A model generated the notes under the pieces. It saw only the letters and a program-made list of their open reading frames with translations. It was not told the origin of the DNA and searched no databases. Shown piece by piece: positions 1-9,499 of a stretch of DNA of 64,000 bases (the first letter of the stretch is position 1; every line of letters starts with the position of its first letter). The stretch spans positions 1-64,000 of the forward strand of contig NZ_NIBS01000005.1 of NCBI RefSeq assembly GCF_002632465.1, in the 5' to 3' direction. The stretch is from Xenorhabdus budapestensis. GTDB lineage: Bacteria; Pseudomonadota; Gammaproteobacteria; Enterobacterales; Enterobacteriaceae. A program made the translations under genes and the position numbers.

Positions 1-3000
1 GTTGCATCAGTACCATTTAACCCCCAAGGGTCAACCCAACCTACGGGATTATGTACATAGCCATACGGATTCAGCCCGCCTGCCAGCCCTAGCGGGTCTG
101 GTGATATATACTGCCCCGTCTCCGGCGAATAATACCGAAACCTATTATAGAATAAACCCGACTCTTCGTCTTCAAATTGCCCCATAAACCGCAGGTTGCA
201 GCTAACATGATAATCCGGGTTATTGGAGGCAATCACCTGAAAACGTTCCGCTTTGCCCCACGTGGTCAGCCGCTGTGCCCAGACCAGTACCCCTTGCTCG
301 TCTAACATCTCGCGCGGGGTGCCCTGATGGTCACTGACAACATAGTGCAGCTTGCCTTGCTCAAAGCGGGCCGACGGCGTGAGTGAACCGGGTTCGTAGA
401 GCCAGCGGATACGCTGCTCTGCCGCAGGCCGGCCATCTGCATACAGTGGCGTTTCTTCGATAAGCTGGTCACCGCTCCACAGGTAATCCTGCCCGGCGAT
501 GGCATCCGCTCTTGGTGTCAAATCCGGTTTGCCATCCAGCCAGCGCCGGAGGTTGGTGGCGGCCAGTTTACCATCGTGCACTTTGAGCTTGCGGATACGC
601 CGCCCGAACGCATCGTAGCGATAGTGCCAGCGCGAACCGTCCGGCGTTTCGCAGTGGGTGAGCTGGTTTTGCGTATCCCAGCGATAGCGCCAGATTTGCG
701 GACGGAAGCCATCACGTTGTTCGGTTTTTTCTACCAAACGACCATTGTCATCATAGCGATAACGGATATTCCCTTGCTGTACGACGCGCCCAGCTTGCTG
801 GCGTTGGCTGATTTGTGCCATTGCCCCCCGTGAATCGGTCGGCAGATGTTGGTTCAAGTTGCCATTAGCATCATAACTGAATTGCTCTTCATGCGGACGC
901 GCACCCTCAAACAAGGTATGCAAGATTTGGTCGTTCGTATTATAACGATAACGGGTCTGTCCCCAGCGGCTGTCATCAATGACTCGGACATTATGGGCTC
1001 GATCATACTGCCAGCTGCGATTGACGGCAGTCGCTTGTGGTGGGAAGTGCGGATCATTTTGTGCCAGCGTTTCCCGAAACCATTTAGTTGCCTGTCCCGC
1101 AGACTGATGCGCCAGCAAGCCAGTTGCGGTATAGCGACTGGCAAGGATAAAGCCGTTAGCACTTTCGCGTACTGTTTCTCGTCCCAATGCATCATGCTGG
1201 AAGGCCAGCGGCGTATGCTGGTTAAACTGAAAGTGATTCAGAGCACCCGGCAGGTTATAGCCAAAGTGAAGGGTATTGCCATCGACATTTTCGCTGAGTG
1301 GGCGTCCTGTCAGGCTATCCCATTCACGGGTAATTTCTCGTCCGTTGATACGTTCGCAGGTGGGCAGACCAGTGGTTTTGTCATACTCATATTCTACTAC
1401 CGCATCGTCATTGATAGCCTTAATTAGCTGGTGACGGGTGTTGTATTCGTAAGTGGTGGTTGTCTTAAGAACCAGCAAGTTATCTTCTGGCTGCCAGCTT
1501 TCTTGTTTGACCAGTAATCCCGCGGCGGAGTAGTGCCAGCGTAACTGCTGATCATCCGGATATTGCGCCTGAATACGTCGCCCCAGTTTATCGTACTGAT
1601 AATTGATGGTACGACCGGTAAAGTCAGTTTCCCGGATAATCTGACCAGCCGCATCCCGCTCATAGCGGTAGGTTTCACCGGTAGAAGCAGTAACAGTATT
1701 CAACCGGGTCAAACGGTCATAACCAAATTGCAGGATGGTGCCATCGGGCCGGGTGACTTGATTAAGCAGGTCAAAAGCCCCGTACTGATAACGGGTAGTG
1801 CGGCCTTCGCCATCGGTGACCGCGACCACACGCCGCTCGCTGTCATAGGTTAACTGTTGGGTGGCACCATCTGGCAGTTCGACTTCGGTCAGGCTGCCAT
1901 TGAGGCTGGCATGAGCGTCACTGTAGCGGTAACGGGTTTGTTGTTTGAGGGCATCGGTGATTTGGCGCAAACGGCCCAGCTCATCCAGTTGCAGACCGGT
2001 GGTCTGACCGTCTGGAGTCATAATGGCAGCCAGCCGTTGTTGTTCGTCATAGGCATAGTGCCACTGACGACCATCCGGTAACAGGCGCTGGCGTAATTCG
2101 CCATGGGTGCCGTATTGGTACTCTTCTTTGTGTCCCAGCGGGTTAGTCAGGGCAGTCAGGTTGCCTTGATCATCATAGTGAAATTGCCATCGTTCTCCGG
2201 TAGGGAGCACACTTTCTGTTAGCTGCCCGTGTTCATCATAGCCGTAAGAGAAGGTTTCTCCGGTCGGCAGTACCATTTCAGTCAGGGCACCATCAGGGTT
2301 GTAATCGAATGAGGTTATTCCCCCCTCTGCATCAGCTTCCCAGACAATTTGGCTATGGTGCCATTGGCGGCGGGTAATACGTCCTAATGGATCGACTTCA
2401 CGCAGAACCAGCCCGTTGTTATCGTAATGGTATTGGGTTTCACCGCCTTCACCGTCTTGATAGGTGGTGATACGGGCGTTATCGTCATAGTGGAAGCGAT
2501 CACACCAGTAACCACTGGAAGAGGTTGTGCTGAGTACTCGTCCTTGTTCATCATAAGTCAGGGTTAAATCGGTTTGGTCGGTATCGTGCCAGCGGATCAT
2601 CCGCCCCTGAGCATCATATTCATGCCACAGGTGATTGTGCTGGAACTCTGCGCATTCATGCAGGTAGCCCTGTGGATCATAGTGACAGGTGACCAGCCGC
2701 TGTTGCTTTTTCTTTTCCAGATAATCCAGTGTCTGGAGCTGTTGCCCCTGATAACTTAAGATCAACCGGAAGCCATCTGTGCGCGTGACTTCAATCAGTT
2801 GCGATTGTTTATCGTAGACAAACTGGATCGTGTTTTGACGGCGATCGGTGATCGCGGATAATTTACGGATAGATCCGATGGCATGATTGAAGTGGTAGGT
2901 AAGCTGGGACTGGCGATCGGTCAGTTGTAGTTCACCCGTTAATTCCCCGGTTAATATGTAATGAGGAATATGCTGATTACGGGCGAGTACTTGATTATCA

Positions 3001-4286
3001 GGCGTGGTGAAATCGTAGATGACTCCGTCTGCGTCGGTAAAATTGACTGTTCCGTCAGTCAGTACCAACTGGCGTGACCAGTCATCTGCCCATTTAGGGC
3101 CAAATAGGCCGTTTAAGTTAGCAGTGGAGCGATAGGTACGGGTCAGGGTAATCGGCAATAATCCGGGAATAGCAATAACTGGCCAGACTTGCAGGAAGTC
3201 ACCGGTGGCCATATCGACAGGTTCACCGTTTACGCTACAGGTGCCGTTACAACTGCCTTCTTTGTTAGTGGACTTGTTGTCAACGGGATCTTGTTCGGTA
3301 TTTTTGGGTTTCACTTCCGGGGCATTTTGGGATTGGGCTTTTATTTTACCGCCAGCGGGAGGTTTGGCATTTTTAACCACTGCTTTCGCACCTTGTTTGG
3401 CTATCCCTCCCAACCCTGTTGCCCAACTGGCACCTTCAACGAACAATGCCCCACCTTGTTCTGCCTTATCCGTGATGTCGAACCGGATGGCATCCACATG
3501 GCTCAATTCGACAGCCTTATCAGCAGCTTTGTTTAATGTATCGGCAGCGGCAAGGACGGTATCACCTATGGTATCAGCACCTACGAATTTCAATACGGTG
3601 CCGGTACTAGACATTAGTGAAGAAGGCATAATCGTCCCCGCTCTGATGGCTAATTCAGCTATATCAGGTACGGTATTCCAAGCCCCTTTTGCTGCACCTA
3701 TGGCGGCCTTTCCCGGATTATCCCAGGCGGCATTCAACTTTTCTTTGGCTTCCTCTCCCCACTTTTGCACATCTTCCTTGGTCTCATCCCACCATTCTCC
3801 CGCCTTGTCCAAAAATCCTTTTTCTTGTTCAGTTTCCGGTGTGACGGCCGCATTTGCTTCATATGGCGGATTTGCCCCCTGTGGTGCCTGTCCGACGATT
3901 TGACCTATCGTATTGCCCTCACCGGTTGGACTGTCATCTCGTGGTTTTTGAGGCAACGCTGTATTGGGCTTGGGATGACCGTCTTCTTCTTTCTCCTCTT
4001 CCCATTCTTTCTTTGGAAATTCACCACTTTTGAATTTTTCAACGGTATCTTGAGCCGTTTTCTTAAAAGCCTTAGCTTCGAAGTCAGCGTCTAACTGATT
4101 ATAGCTAACGTCTAATTCCGGGTCGTCTCCGTAATCGCCGTAAAAGCGAGAGCTTTGCCGATATAACGTATCAGCATTGCTTAGTGCTTTCTCCGCCTCA
4201 GCCTGTGTGCGAATGTTAAATTCTTTACAATATTCTTCGGCTCTAACATCGTCGCTCTTCGGTGTGACGAGCATCTTATCTGACAT
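1..4286 (-). CDS. Rhs-family polymorphic toxin (T6SS effector), 3' end beyond window
   Basis: Large Rhs protein, open from an ATG at 4286 to the left edge (about 1,428 codons visible, no stop), so the C-terminal toxin and any immunity gene lie outside. The N-terminal ~330 residues are charged, with an Ala/Gly-rich weakly hydrophobic stretch. Next comes the Rhs entry motif (EPVDMATGDF) and then dozens of YD repeats such as YDEQGRVL, YDDNARIT and YRYDDNGRLV. The conserved core end is seen near the left edge: PETGQYISPDPLGL, then NPYGYVHNPVGWVDPWGL. Toxin tips begin just after this motif in the family. A strong ribosome site (AAGGAGGG) overlaps the end of the upstream PAAR-like gene, so translation is probably coupled. 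There is no PAAR domain in the protein itself; the separate DUF4150 gene supplies it. By family knowledge the YD repeats form a shell that encloses the toxin. The toxin activity cannot be named from this window. Confidence 0.93.
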   Translation of the reverse strand, partial: MSDKMLVTPKSDDVRAEEYCKEFNIRTQAEAEKALSNADTLYRQSSRFYGDYGDDPELDVSYNQLDADFEAKAFKKTAQDTVEKFKSGEFPKKEWEEEKEEDGHPKPNTALPQKPRDDSPTGEGNTIGQIVGQAPQGANPPYEANAAVTPETEQEKGFLDKAGEWWDETKEDVQKWGEEAKEKLNAAWDNPGKAAIGAAKGAWNTVPDIAELAIRAGTIMPSSLMSSTGTVLKFVGADTIGDTVLAAADTLNKAADKAVELSHVDAIRFDITDKAEQGGALFVEGASWATGLGGIAKQGAKAVVKNAKPPAGGKIKAQSQNAPEVKPKNTEQDPVDNKSTNKEGSCNGTCSVNGEPVDMATGDFLQVWPVIAIPGLLPITLTRTYRSTANLNGLFGPKWADDWSRQLVLTDGTVNFTDADGVIYDFTTPDNQVLARNQHIPHYILTGELTGELQLTDRQSQLTYHFNHAIGSIRKLSAITDRRQNTIQFVYDKQSQLIEVTRTDGFRLILSYQGQQLQTLDYLEKKKQQRLVTCHYDPQGYLHECAEFQHNHLWHEYDAQGRMIRWHDTDQTDLTLTYDEQGRVLSTTSSSGYWCDRFHYDDNARITTYQDGEGGETQYHYDNNGLVLREVDPLGRITRRQWHHSQIVWEADAEGGITSFDYNPDGALTEMVLPTGETFSYGYDEHGQLTESVLPTGERWQFHYDDQGNLTALTNPLGHKEEYQYGTHGELRQRLLPDGRQWHYAYDEQQRLAAIMTPDGQTTGLQLDELGRLRQITDALKQQTRYRYSDAHASLNGSLTEVELPDGATQQLTYDSERRVVAVTDGEGRTTRYQYGAFDLLNQVTRPDGTILQFGYDRLTRLNTVTASTGETYRYERDAAGQIIRETDFTGRTINYQYDKLGRRIQAQYPDDQQLRWHYSAAGLLVKQESWQPEDNLLVLKTTTTYEYNTRHQLIKAINDDAVVEYEYDKTTGLPTCERINGREITREWDSLTGRPLSENVDGNTLHFGYNLPGALNHFQFNQHTPLAFQHDALGRETVRESANGFILASRYTATGLLAHQSAGQATKWFRETLAQNDPHFPPQATAVNRSWQYDRAHNVRVIDDSRWGQTRYRYNTNDQILHTLFEGARPHEEQFSYDANGNLNQHLPTDSRGAMAQISQRQQAGRVVQQGNIRYRYDDNGRLVEKTEQRDGFRPQIWRYRWDTQNQLTHCETPDGSRWHYRYDAFGRRIRKLKVHDGKLAATNLRRWLDGKPDLTPRADAIAGQDYLWSGDQLIEETPLYADGRPAAEQRIRWLYEPGSLTPSARFEQGKLHYVVSDHQGTPREMLDEQGVLVWAQRLTTWGKAERFQVIASNNPDYHVSCNLRFMGQFEDEESGLFYNRFRYYSPETGQYISPDPLGLAGGLNPYGYVHNPVGWVDPWGLNGTDA

Positions 4287-4296
4287 GGTTCCCTCC

Positions 4297-4653
4297 TTAT
4301 GACCCATTCATCCAAAACTTATCCCCGTGGCGCAGCACCAGCTTATTGCCGGCCCGCACGGTGCGGGTGTGATCTTTCGGGTGGCATTTGCCGCCTACCG
4401 TGCCACTTTTGACGCCATTCGCCACTCCCGGCTGGTCACCGAGGGTAGTGGGGACAAAACTGCGGGCAAACACCACTACGGGTTTGCCATTGGCGCGCAC
4501 GGATTTCACTGGCGAGGAGCTGTCCGCCAGTTTTGCTACCACCGGATAGGGGATGGGCGGTGTAGAAGGACCCATCGGGGTTTTGCACACGTCCGGCAGC
4601 ATGCCGATAATCATCCAAGTACCAGCAGTTCGGGCGATGTAGTTATCAGCCAT
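4297..4653 (-). CDS. PAAR-like DUF4150 protein (T6SS spike tip)
   Basis: Small 118-residue protein of the DUF4150/PAAR-like type, expected to cap the VgrG spike and carry the downstream Rhs effector. The start is taken as the ATG at 4653 (MADNYIARTAG...), which has a GAAGAGGAGAAAA ribosome site. The longer frame, beginning upstream at 4713, has an implausible N-terminus that overlaps the previous gene. Visible features are the MADNxIAR opening, a central VVAKLADSS/VKSVRANGKPV segment, and a C-terminal GGKCHPKDHTRTVRAGNKL region typical of these proteins. It overlaps the end of the DUF2169 gene by 8 bases and ends 10 bases before the Rhs start. This is the usual DUF2169-PAAR-Rhs cargo arrangement. 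The function is inferred from family and context. Confidence 0.88.
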   Translation of the reverse strand: MADNYIARTAGTWMIIGMLPDVCKTPMGPSTPPIPYPVVAKLADSSSPVKSVRANGKPVVVFARSFVPTTLGDQPGVANGVKSGTVGGKCHPKDHTRTVRAGNKLVLRHGDKFWMNGS

Positions 4654-5863
4654 CCGTTTTCTCCTCTTCCAGTGGAGCCAGTTTGAGCAAAGGGGCATCC
4701 GGGTTGATTTCAAACCGAGCTTCGGCTACCCGTATGGGCAGTGATGCTTTGAAGCTCAGACGGCAGGTCATATGCAGCGTCCTTGCTTCACTGTCGATAA
4801 TAAAAGTGTCAGGACGCATCGGAACGGGTAGCAGCATGCCGTTGTGCATCCGCAGCAGGATAAACGGGCGGTGCCCCGGCAGGCTGATGTGCAGATTGCC
4901 GTTGGGTGTCAGGCCGCTTAGGGTGATGGAAATATCAGTTTTAGGCCAGTCAATTTGTTGGTCAGCCGGTGCTCCGTTCCAATAACCGAAGTCAAAATCT
5001 TTCGGCAGATAGGGATGGCGATGCTCCAGCCATTCAGCATCGTAAGTGCCGGCAAGCTGACGGCGGGGCAACCACGGACGACCGATAAAACCCATGCCCT
5101 GCGGCTGGCAGGCTGGAGTATCAGGCAGGAACGTTCCATCCAGTTGAGCCGTAAAATGCTGAGCGGTGAACGGGGCATCCGGCTGGGTAATGCGCGGTGC
5201 CGGGTAGTGGGTAAGTTGTTTGGCGTTGGCGTACCACGATGTGATAAACCCTGTTCCCAGCGGATTGGTTTCACAAACGGCATGAGCAACAGGCGCATTT
5301 TCCCCGTCTGGATGCTGCTGACGCAGTTCCGGTGTCAGCCGATCATTTTCCTTGAGGTGTTCGCTCGCTTTATCATCTGCCTGAATTTTGCACTCGCCAC
5401 CAAAGGCGTAGAGATAATCCAACGGCAGTGTCGTAAAGGGTTTCGGTGCAGTCAGTTGCCAGTTGCCGCTGCTGTCACGGATAAACTCCCGTTCGCCAGT
5501 CACGGTCAGTGTTTTGTCGAGCAGGGTCTGACCCTGCTTGCTTTGTACACGCAACCGCACAGGAAATTCGGTACAGGGTCGGTTATCCGGCGCATAAGCC
5601 GTGCCGTTGACAATCACGTCACAGCGTGGTTTAAACGGGGCAAGATCACTCTCCTGCAACACCTGTGAGGCATTCATCTGTCCACGGTATTCATCCTGTA
5701 AACACAGGAGCGGCGCGGGCAGTAATTCAGCACTGTATTCCCCCTGTCCGACAGGCAATAGCTGGTAGCCGATTTTCATGACCGCCACGTGGTGCTCCAC
5801 ATCCTCAACATCCAGCATTGAATAGTTCATCACCGCAAAGGGGGTCAGGTTACGAAATTCCAT
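4646..5863 (-). CDS. DUF2169 family T6SS effector adaptor/chaperone
   Basis: A 405-residue protein opening MEFRNLTPFAVMNYSMLD, characteristic of DUF2169 proteins. These are encoded between vgrG and PAAR/Rhs toxin genes and are thought to help load the effector on the VgrG-PAAR spike. A recognisable central part contains FITSWYANAKQLTHYPAPRI and GFIGRPWLPRRQLAGTYD. No signal peptide or membrane segment is seen, which fits a cytoplasmic chaperone. It starts 15 bases after the vgrG stop with an AGAAGGA ribosome site and overlaps the PAAR-like gene by 8 bases, so it belongs to the same operon. The precise partner is inferred to be the adjacent Rhs protein from gene order. Confidence 0.9.
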   Translation of the reverse strand: MEFRNLTPFAVMNYSMLDVEDVEHHVAVMKIGYQLLPVGQGEYSAELLPAPLLCLQDEYRGQMNASQVLQESDLAPFKPRCDVIVNGTAYAPDNRPCTEFPVRLRVQSKQGQTLLDKTLTVTGEREFIRDSSGNWQLTAPKPFTTLPLDYLYAFGGECKIQADDKASEHLKENDRLTPELRQQHPDGENAPVAHAVCETNPLGTGFITSWYANAKQLTHYPAPRITQPDAPFTAQHFTAQLDGTFLPDTPACQPQGMGFIGRPWLPRRQLAGTYDAEWLEHRHPYLPKDFDFGYWNGAPADQQIDWPKTDISITLSGLTPNGNLHISLPGHRPFILLRMHNGMLLPVPMRPDTFIIDSEARTLHMTCRLSFKASLPIRVAEARFEINPDAPLLKLAPLEEEKTDG

Positions 5864-5878
5864 CTTAGTCTGTCCTTC

Positions 5879-7744
5879 TTAGTTCAGGTCGATGTCTTTA
5901 CCTGTGATTTGCACTGGGCCACTGGCTTCAAACTTGAGCTCACTGCCCTGAAGGGTGATACGTCCGGCACTGTCCATACGCAGAACGCTTTTACCGCATT
6001 TCAGCTCAATCACATCGCCGGCCTGGACGGACAGTGTATTGCCGACAATAACGGATTTGTGAAGCCCCACCTGTTCAGTCTGGCTGGCGGTGACTGTGGT
6101 ATTCATGCTGGAGCCGACAGTCAGTGTGTAGATCATCCCGATCGTTTCGGTACTGGTGAGTTTCACCATCTCGTTTTTGTGGGCATTGACTTTGATTGTC
6201 TGATCTTTCTCCACGGTTTCCGTATGATTTGCCAACACATAGGTATCACGATTATTGAGTACTTTGGTGTTCATGTCCTTCTGGGCATGGATAAACACCT
6301 CTTCACTGCCTTTGGCATCCTCAAAACGCAATTCGTTGAATCCTTCTCCCTTATGGGTATGAGTTTTGAAGGTGGTGCGGGTTTTTTCAGCCGGTAAATC
6401 CAACGGCGGACGATTGCGGCCGTTGTAGTTACAGCCTGTCACGATGGGGCGGTCAATATCGCCGTTCAGGTAGGAAACAATTACTTCCTGTCCGATGCGG
6501 GGGATCGCCATAAAACCGAAGTTGTTGCCATTCCAGCCCTGTGCTACCCGCACCCAGCAGGAAGAGCCATCCCCCGGCTCGTCATAGCGGTTCCAGTGGA
6601 AGTGCACCTTAATTGCGCCGTGTTCATTGACAAAAATCTCTTCGCCTTCAGGGCCGACAACGGTCGCCAGTTCATCACCGTCTGCCATTGGTTTGTAGCG
6701 GTATGGTGGCCGCCAGTTATCCCGGCCAGGAATAAAGGTCATATTGCTGATGAGTGTCGTACCTTCACCGCCGGTATTGTCTGCCTGCGGCTGACTGCCA
6801 TGGTGAGAGATGTTCACTACCTGCCAGCGGTCATTCATCACAGCGATGGGGTGAGCCTTTAGGGTGAAGATTTTGCCGGGGCGTAACTGGATACAGTTAC
6901 TGCTGGCAGAGCCAAGTTTGCTTTCGCTGTTGAGCTGGTTCAAGCGGGTGTCTCCCAGTGGTTGGCCTTCTTTACTCCACGGAAAACGGCCATAGCTTTC
7001 AAAGACGGAATGCCCGGCACCGTTGGGCAACGTGGATTTGGGCTGCAAGGGTTGGGAAGGGCGCAGGTAGTTGTAATCTTTGTGGATATATTCATCCGGG
7101 CAGAGAAATTCGCCGTACTGCCATTGCCAGACGGAGGTATCGTTGTCATCGGTATTGGGCTGCGCATTGTAGATCAGGTTCAGGCCAGCGGTCATCCCAA
7201 GATGGGAGTCACTGTAAAACAGCTGATCTTCCTCAAACCAGAAAGTAATTCCTTCCTCCGCAGCCAGCCGGCACCAGAAATCATAGGCTGATTCACGCTT
7301 TTGGGTGGTGTATTCGCGTACCGGATGGTGGTCAGCATCGTCATATAATTTATGGCCGGATTTTACGCGATGCTCTTTCAGTAATTTCTTGAGAATGTCC
7401 GGCACAGACATCCGCTGAAACAGTCGGCTGTCCTGATTAAGCGTCATGCGCCACATTTCTGGACGGATGACAAAGTTGTAGTAAGTCCGATGTCCGTCGG
7501 TATTACCCTGTGACGCGCCGGCGATAATACCCTTCACAGTACGCTCAATTTTACCGTTGCGCAGTATGGTCAGGGCGGCATAGGCGCCAAGTAAGTTGCC
7601 GAGTATTACGTTGTTCGCTGGACTGACTACGTTCAGAGTCAGGTGATAAAGCTGCGACAGGCCTTCCTGTAAACTGAAATTCACTACCTGAAACGTGGTT
7701 TGCGGGAGTGAGCCTATCTGGCAGGTAAATACTAATCCATCCAT
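5879..7744 (-). CDS. vgrG: VgrG spike protein (TssI)
   Basis: Full-length 621-residue VgrG, the trimeric spike at the tip of the T6SS tube. The N-terminal ~380 residues correspond to the gp27-like part, including HRTYYNFVIRPEMWRM and the CRLAAEEGITFWFEE segment. The gp5-like OB fold follows (HGAIKVHFHWNRYDEPGDGS, then the SSCWVRVAQGWNG and IPRIGQEVIVSYLNGD segments). The C-terminal beta-helix-like needle contains VGSSMNTTVTASQTEQVG and ends in QITGKDIDLN. There is no extra effector domain, so cargo is probably delivered through the PAAR-Rhs pair downstream. It starts 12 bases after the second tssF, with a TAAGGAA ribosome site. This is the only intact vgrG in the window; a stump of another lies at 39428. 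Confidence 0.96.
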   Translation of the reverse strand: MDGLVFTCQIGSLPQTTFQVVNFSLQEGLSQLYHLTLNVVSPANNVILGNLLGAYAALTILRNGKIERTVKGIIAGASQGNTDGHRTYYNFVIRPEMWRMTLNQDSRLFQRMSVPDILKKLLKEHRVKSGHKLYDDADHHPVREYTTQKRESAYDFWCRLAAEEGITFWFEEDQLFYSDSHLGMTAGLNLIYNAQPNTDDNDTSVWQWQYGEFLCPDEYIHKDYNYLRPSQPLQPKSTLPNGAGHSVFESYGRFPWSKEGQPLGDTRLNQLNSESKLGSASSNCIQLRPGKIFTLKAHPIAVMNDRWQVVNISHHGSQPQADNTGGEGTTLISNMTFIPGRDNWRPPYRYKPMADGDELATVVGPEGEEIFVNEHGAIKVHFHWNRYDEPGDGSSCWVRVAQGWNGNNFGFMAIPRIGQEVIVSYLNGDIDRPIVTGCNYNGRNRPPLDLPAEKTRTTFKTHTHKGEGFNELRFEDAKGSEEVFIHAQKDMNTKVLNNRDTYVLANHTETVEKDQTIKVNAHKNEMVKLTSTETIGMIYTLTVGSSMNTTVTASQTEQVGLHKSVIVGNTLSVQAGDVIELKCGKSVLRMDSAGRITLQGSELKFEASGPVQITGKDIDLN

Positions 7745-7756
7745 TATTGCATTTCC

Positions 7757-9499
7757 TTACATGATGGGACGATAGCCCTGTAGTGGGCTGGGGGACAAAC
7801 ACCAGATGGTGCCGGATGGTATACCGGTGACAGTCATCCGTAGGCGCATGTCCTGTGAAAGACAAAACGGTAAAAACTGGTATAGCGCGTTGGCAAACCG
7901 GAACTGCTCACCGGCACTTTCAAAGGCGGTTTCATCCAGTGTCAGTTCGATATGCAGGCAGCGGTAGGGCTGACCACGGAATATCCGGTCACCGGGAGTA
8001 GATTGGATCGCCAGCATAGCCGCAGTCATCCGCTGAATATCACGGTGGGCGGGACGATTCAGGTCAGGGTAAAAATCGTAATCCTGTAACAGCTGTTGCA
8101 GTGCTTCCACTGAATGCAGCCAGAACGGGCTGGCGGAATAATGGGACAGCAATGCCCAGTGGCGACGGCTGTCCGTCACTGGCGGATAACCGGAGGCAAT
8201 GGAAGTGAGGTTTTTGACCTGCAAGCCATCAGGAATACGCTCATCAGCATGGCAGATTGCTCCTGTAGGCTGCGTAGACAGGGCGACATCAAAGGCGACA
8301 AAATGACAGGTAAATTCCCGTTCCGGTGGTGAGGTCATCAACCGGGCGTGGCTGTCATAGAATACCAGAGCATATTCCAGCCTGCCCAACGCATCACGGG
8401 TCACATCCAGTGCATAGAACCAGTTCTCTTTCCCTGTATCACGGGCAAAGTGGTTGAGCTGGCTGATGGGTAAAAAAGAGCAATGCTGGCCCCGTTCTGT
8501 TTCCGGTTCATCTTTCAGAGCCAAATCGGTGACGTGCAATATCGCTTGTCCGACAGGCAATGGTAGCGGATAACGGGCGGTATCCGGAATAAACGGTAAT
8601 GTCACCTGAGCTTTGCGTTCCAGATTCACTATTGGCACACAATGAAGCTGAAAGGCTGTCGCTAGCTGGTTTTCAGACAGTGGTAATACATCATCAAAGA
8701 TCAGCGTAATACTGAATTCTTTACTCTCGGTCATGGACAAACGGCTGCACATCACCGTCGGCAAAGCTAAGGTCAGAAAATGGTGCACGTGTGGCAGGTA
8801 AAGAGATTCCATCAGCATCTGGGGTGCCCAGTTACCTGCGACGGCAATCGGCGGAGACAGTACCAGTCGTTCAGTACCGGATTGAGGTGCAAATCTCATC
8901 GGCTCTGCTGGCCAGATCTGCCCGTTATGATGTAGTTCGGCGATGCGGAAATTGTGGCACAGGGCGAGCATCAGAGTATCAGCCACTTCAGTATCGGGGC
9001 TGAGAAACAGGCTTAAGGGGCGGATAGGCCAATAGTCTTCTTTGCCTGTGTACTGGAATTTAAGGATCAGGTGGGTGGTTTCGACCTGATGGGTAAGCTG
9101 TCGGGATACCAGTACCAACGGCTCAATAGCACAGTTCCGGCTGGTGAGAAATGGCACTCCACTGTCGGTGGTCACTTCGGTGCCACGTGGCAGGGTACAG
9201 GCAAAATCAAACTCTGTACCGCCGTCGAACTGTACTACGCTGGTGGCCGGAATGCCTTTTACACTTTGCGCCTGTAACCGCTGCAACAGGGGCAAGGTAA
9301 TTTCAGGGAACGCATCATCAATTTTTTGGCGCGTCCGGGCATTCAGGACAGAAAAGCCTTCATTCAGCCGTTCAATATCGGGATCATGGTTACTGAGGCT
9401 ATCAGCCAGATGCGGTTTATCTCTTGCAGTGAGTTGTTCAAGCTGGTGCAGGTAATCCCGTTCCTGCTGAAAATAAGATTCAAATAAATTCAAAACCAC
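7757..9499 (-). CDS. Second TssF (VasA/ImpG-like baseplate protein), orphan copy
   Basis: A 580-residue TssF-family protein. Its N-terminus (FESYFQQERDYLHQLEQ, DPDIERLNEGFSVLNARTRQ, KIDDAFPEITLPLLQRL) aligns by eye with the core TssF at 21882 (EKYFRDELNYLRQLGKE, DPDVERLLEGFAFL, KIDDQFPELTHGLLNML). The C-terminal TPGDRIFRGQPYRCLHIELTL also matches TPTDRLFRGHPVRGLRSTLYI-like sequence in the core copy. It is clearly diverged and about 35 residues shorter, with no broken frame. No tssE or tssG accompanies it; instead it is the first gene of the vgrG-DUF2169-PAAR-Rhs module. By family knowledge TssF with TssG forms the baseplate wedge that holds the VgrG hub. A role in adapting the baseplate to this VgrG is inference. 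Confidence 0.88.
   Translation of the reverse strand: MVLNLFESYFQQERDYLHQLEQLTARDKPHLADSLSNHDPDIERLNEGFSVLNARTRQKIDDAFPEITLPLLQRLQAQSVKGIPATSVVQFDGGTEFDFACTLPRGTEVTTDSGVPFLTSRNCAIEPLVLVSRQLTHQVETTHLILKFQYTGKEDYWPIRPLSLFLSPDTEVADTLMLALCHNFRIAELHHNGQIWPAEPMRFAPQSGTERLVLSPPIAVAGNWAPQMLMESLYLPHVHHFLTLALPTVMCSRLSMTESKEFSITLIFDDVLPLSENQLATAFQLHCVPIVNLERKAQVTLPFIPDTARYPLPLPVGQAILHVTDLALKDEPETERGQHCSFLPISQLNHFARDTGKENWFYALDVTRDALGRLEYALVFYDSHARLMTSPPEREFTCHFVAFDVALSTQPTGAICHADERIPDGLQVKNLTSIASGYPPVTDSRRHWALLSHYSASPFWLHSVEALQQLLQDYDFYPDLNRPAHRDIQRMTAAMLAIQSTPGDRIFRGQPYRCLHIELTLDETAFESAGEQFRFANALYQFLPFCLSQDMRLRMTVTGIPSGTIWCLSPSPLQGYRPIM

Noticed and set aside
846-1427. 193-residue plus-strand open frame
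   Set aside because: Antisense to the YD-repeat region of the Rhs gene; repetitive codon patterns create long shadow frames there.
500-3200. Possible DNA tandem repeats
   Set aside because: The periodic pattern reflects YD peptide repeats in the Rhs protein; the DNA copies are diverged and not a separate repeat element.
3205-3903. 232-residue plus-strand open frame
   Set aside because: It lies antisense to the Rhs N-terminal region, has no ribosome site and is Ser/Ala/Phe-rich; it is a shadow of the Rhs frame.
4955-5668. 237-residue plus-strand open frame
   Set aside because: Antisense to the DUF2169 gene, with no family resemblance and no ribosome site.
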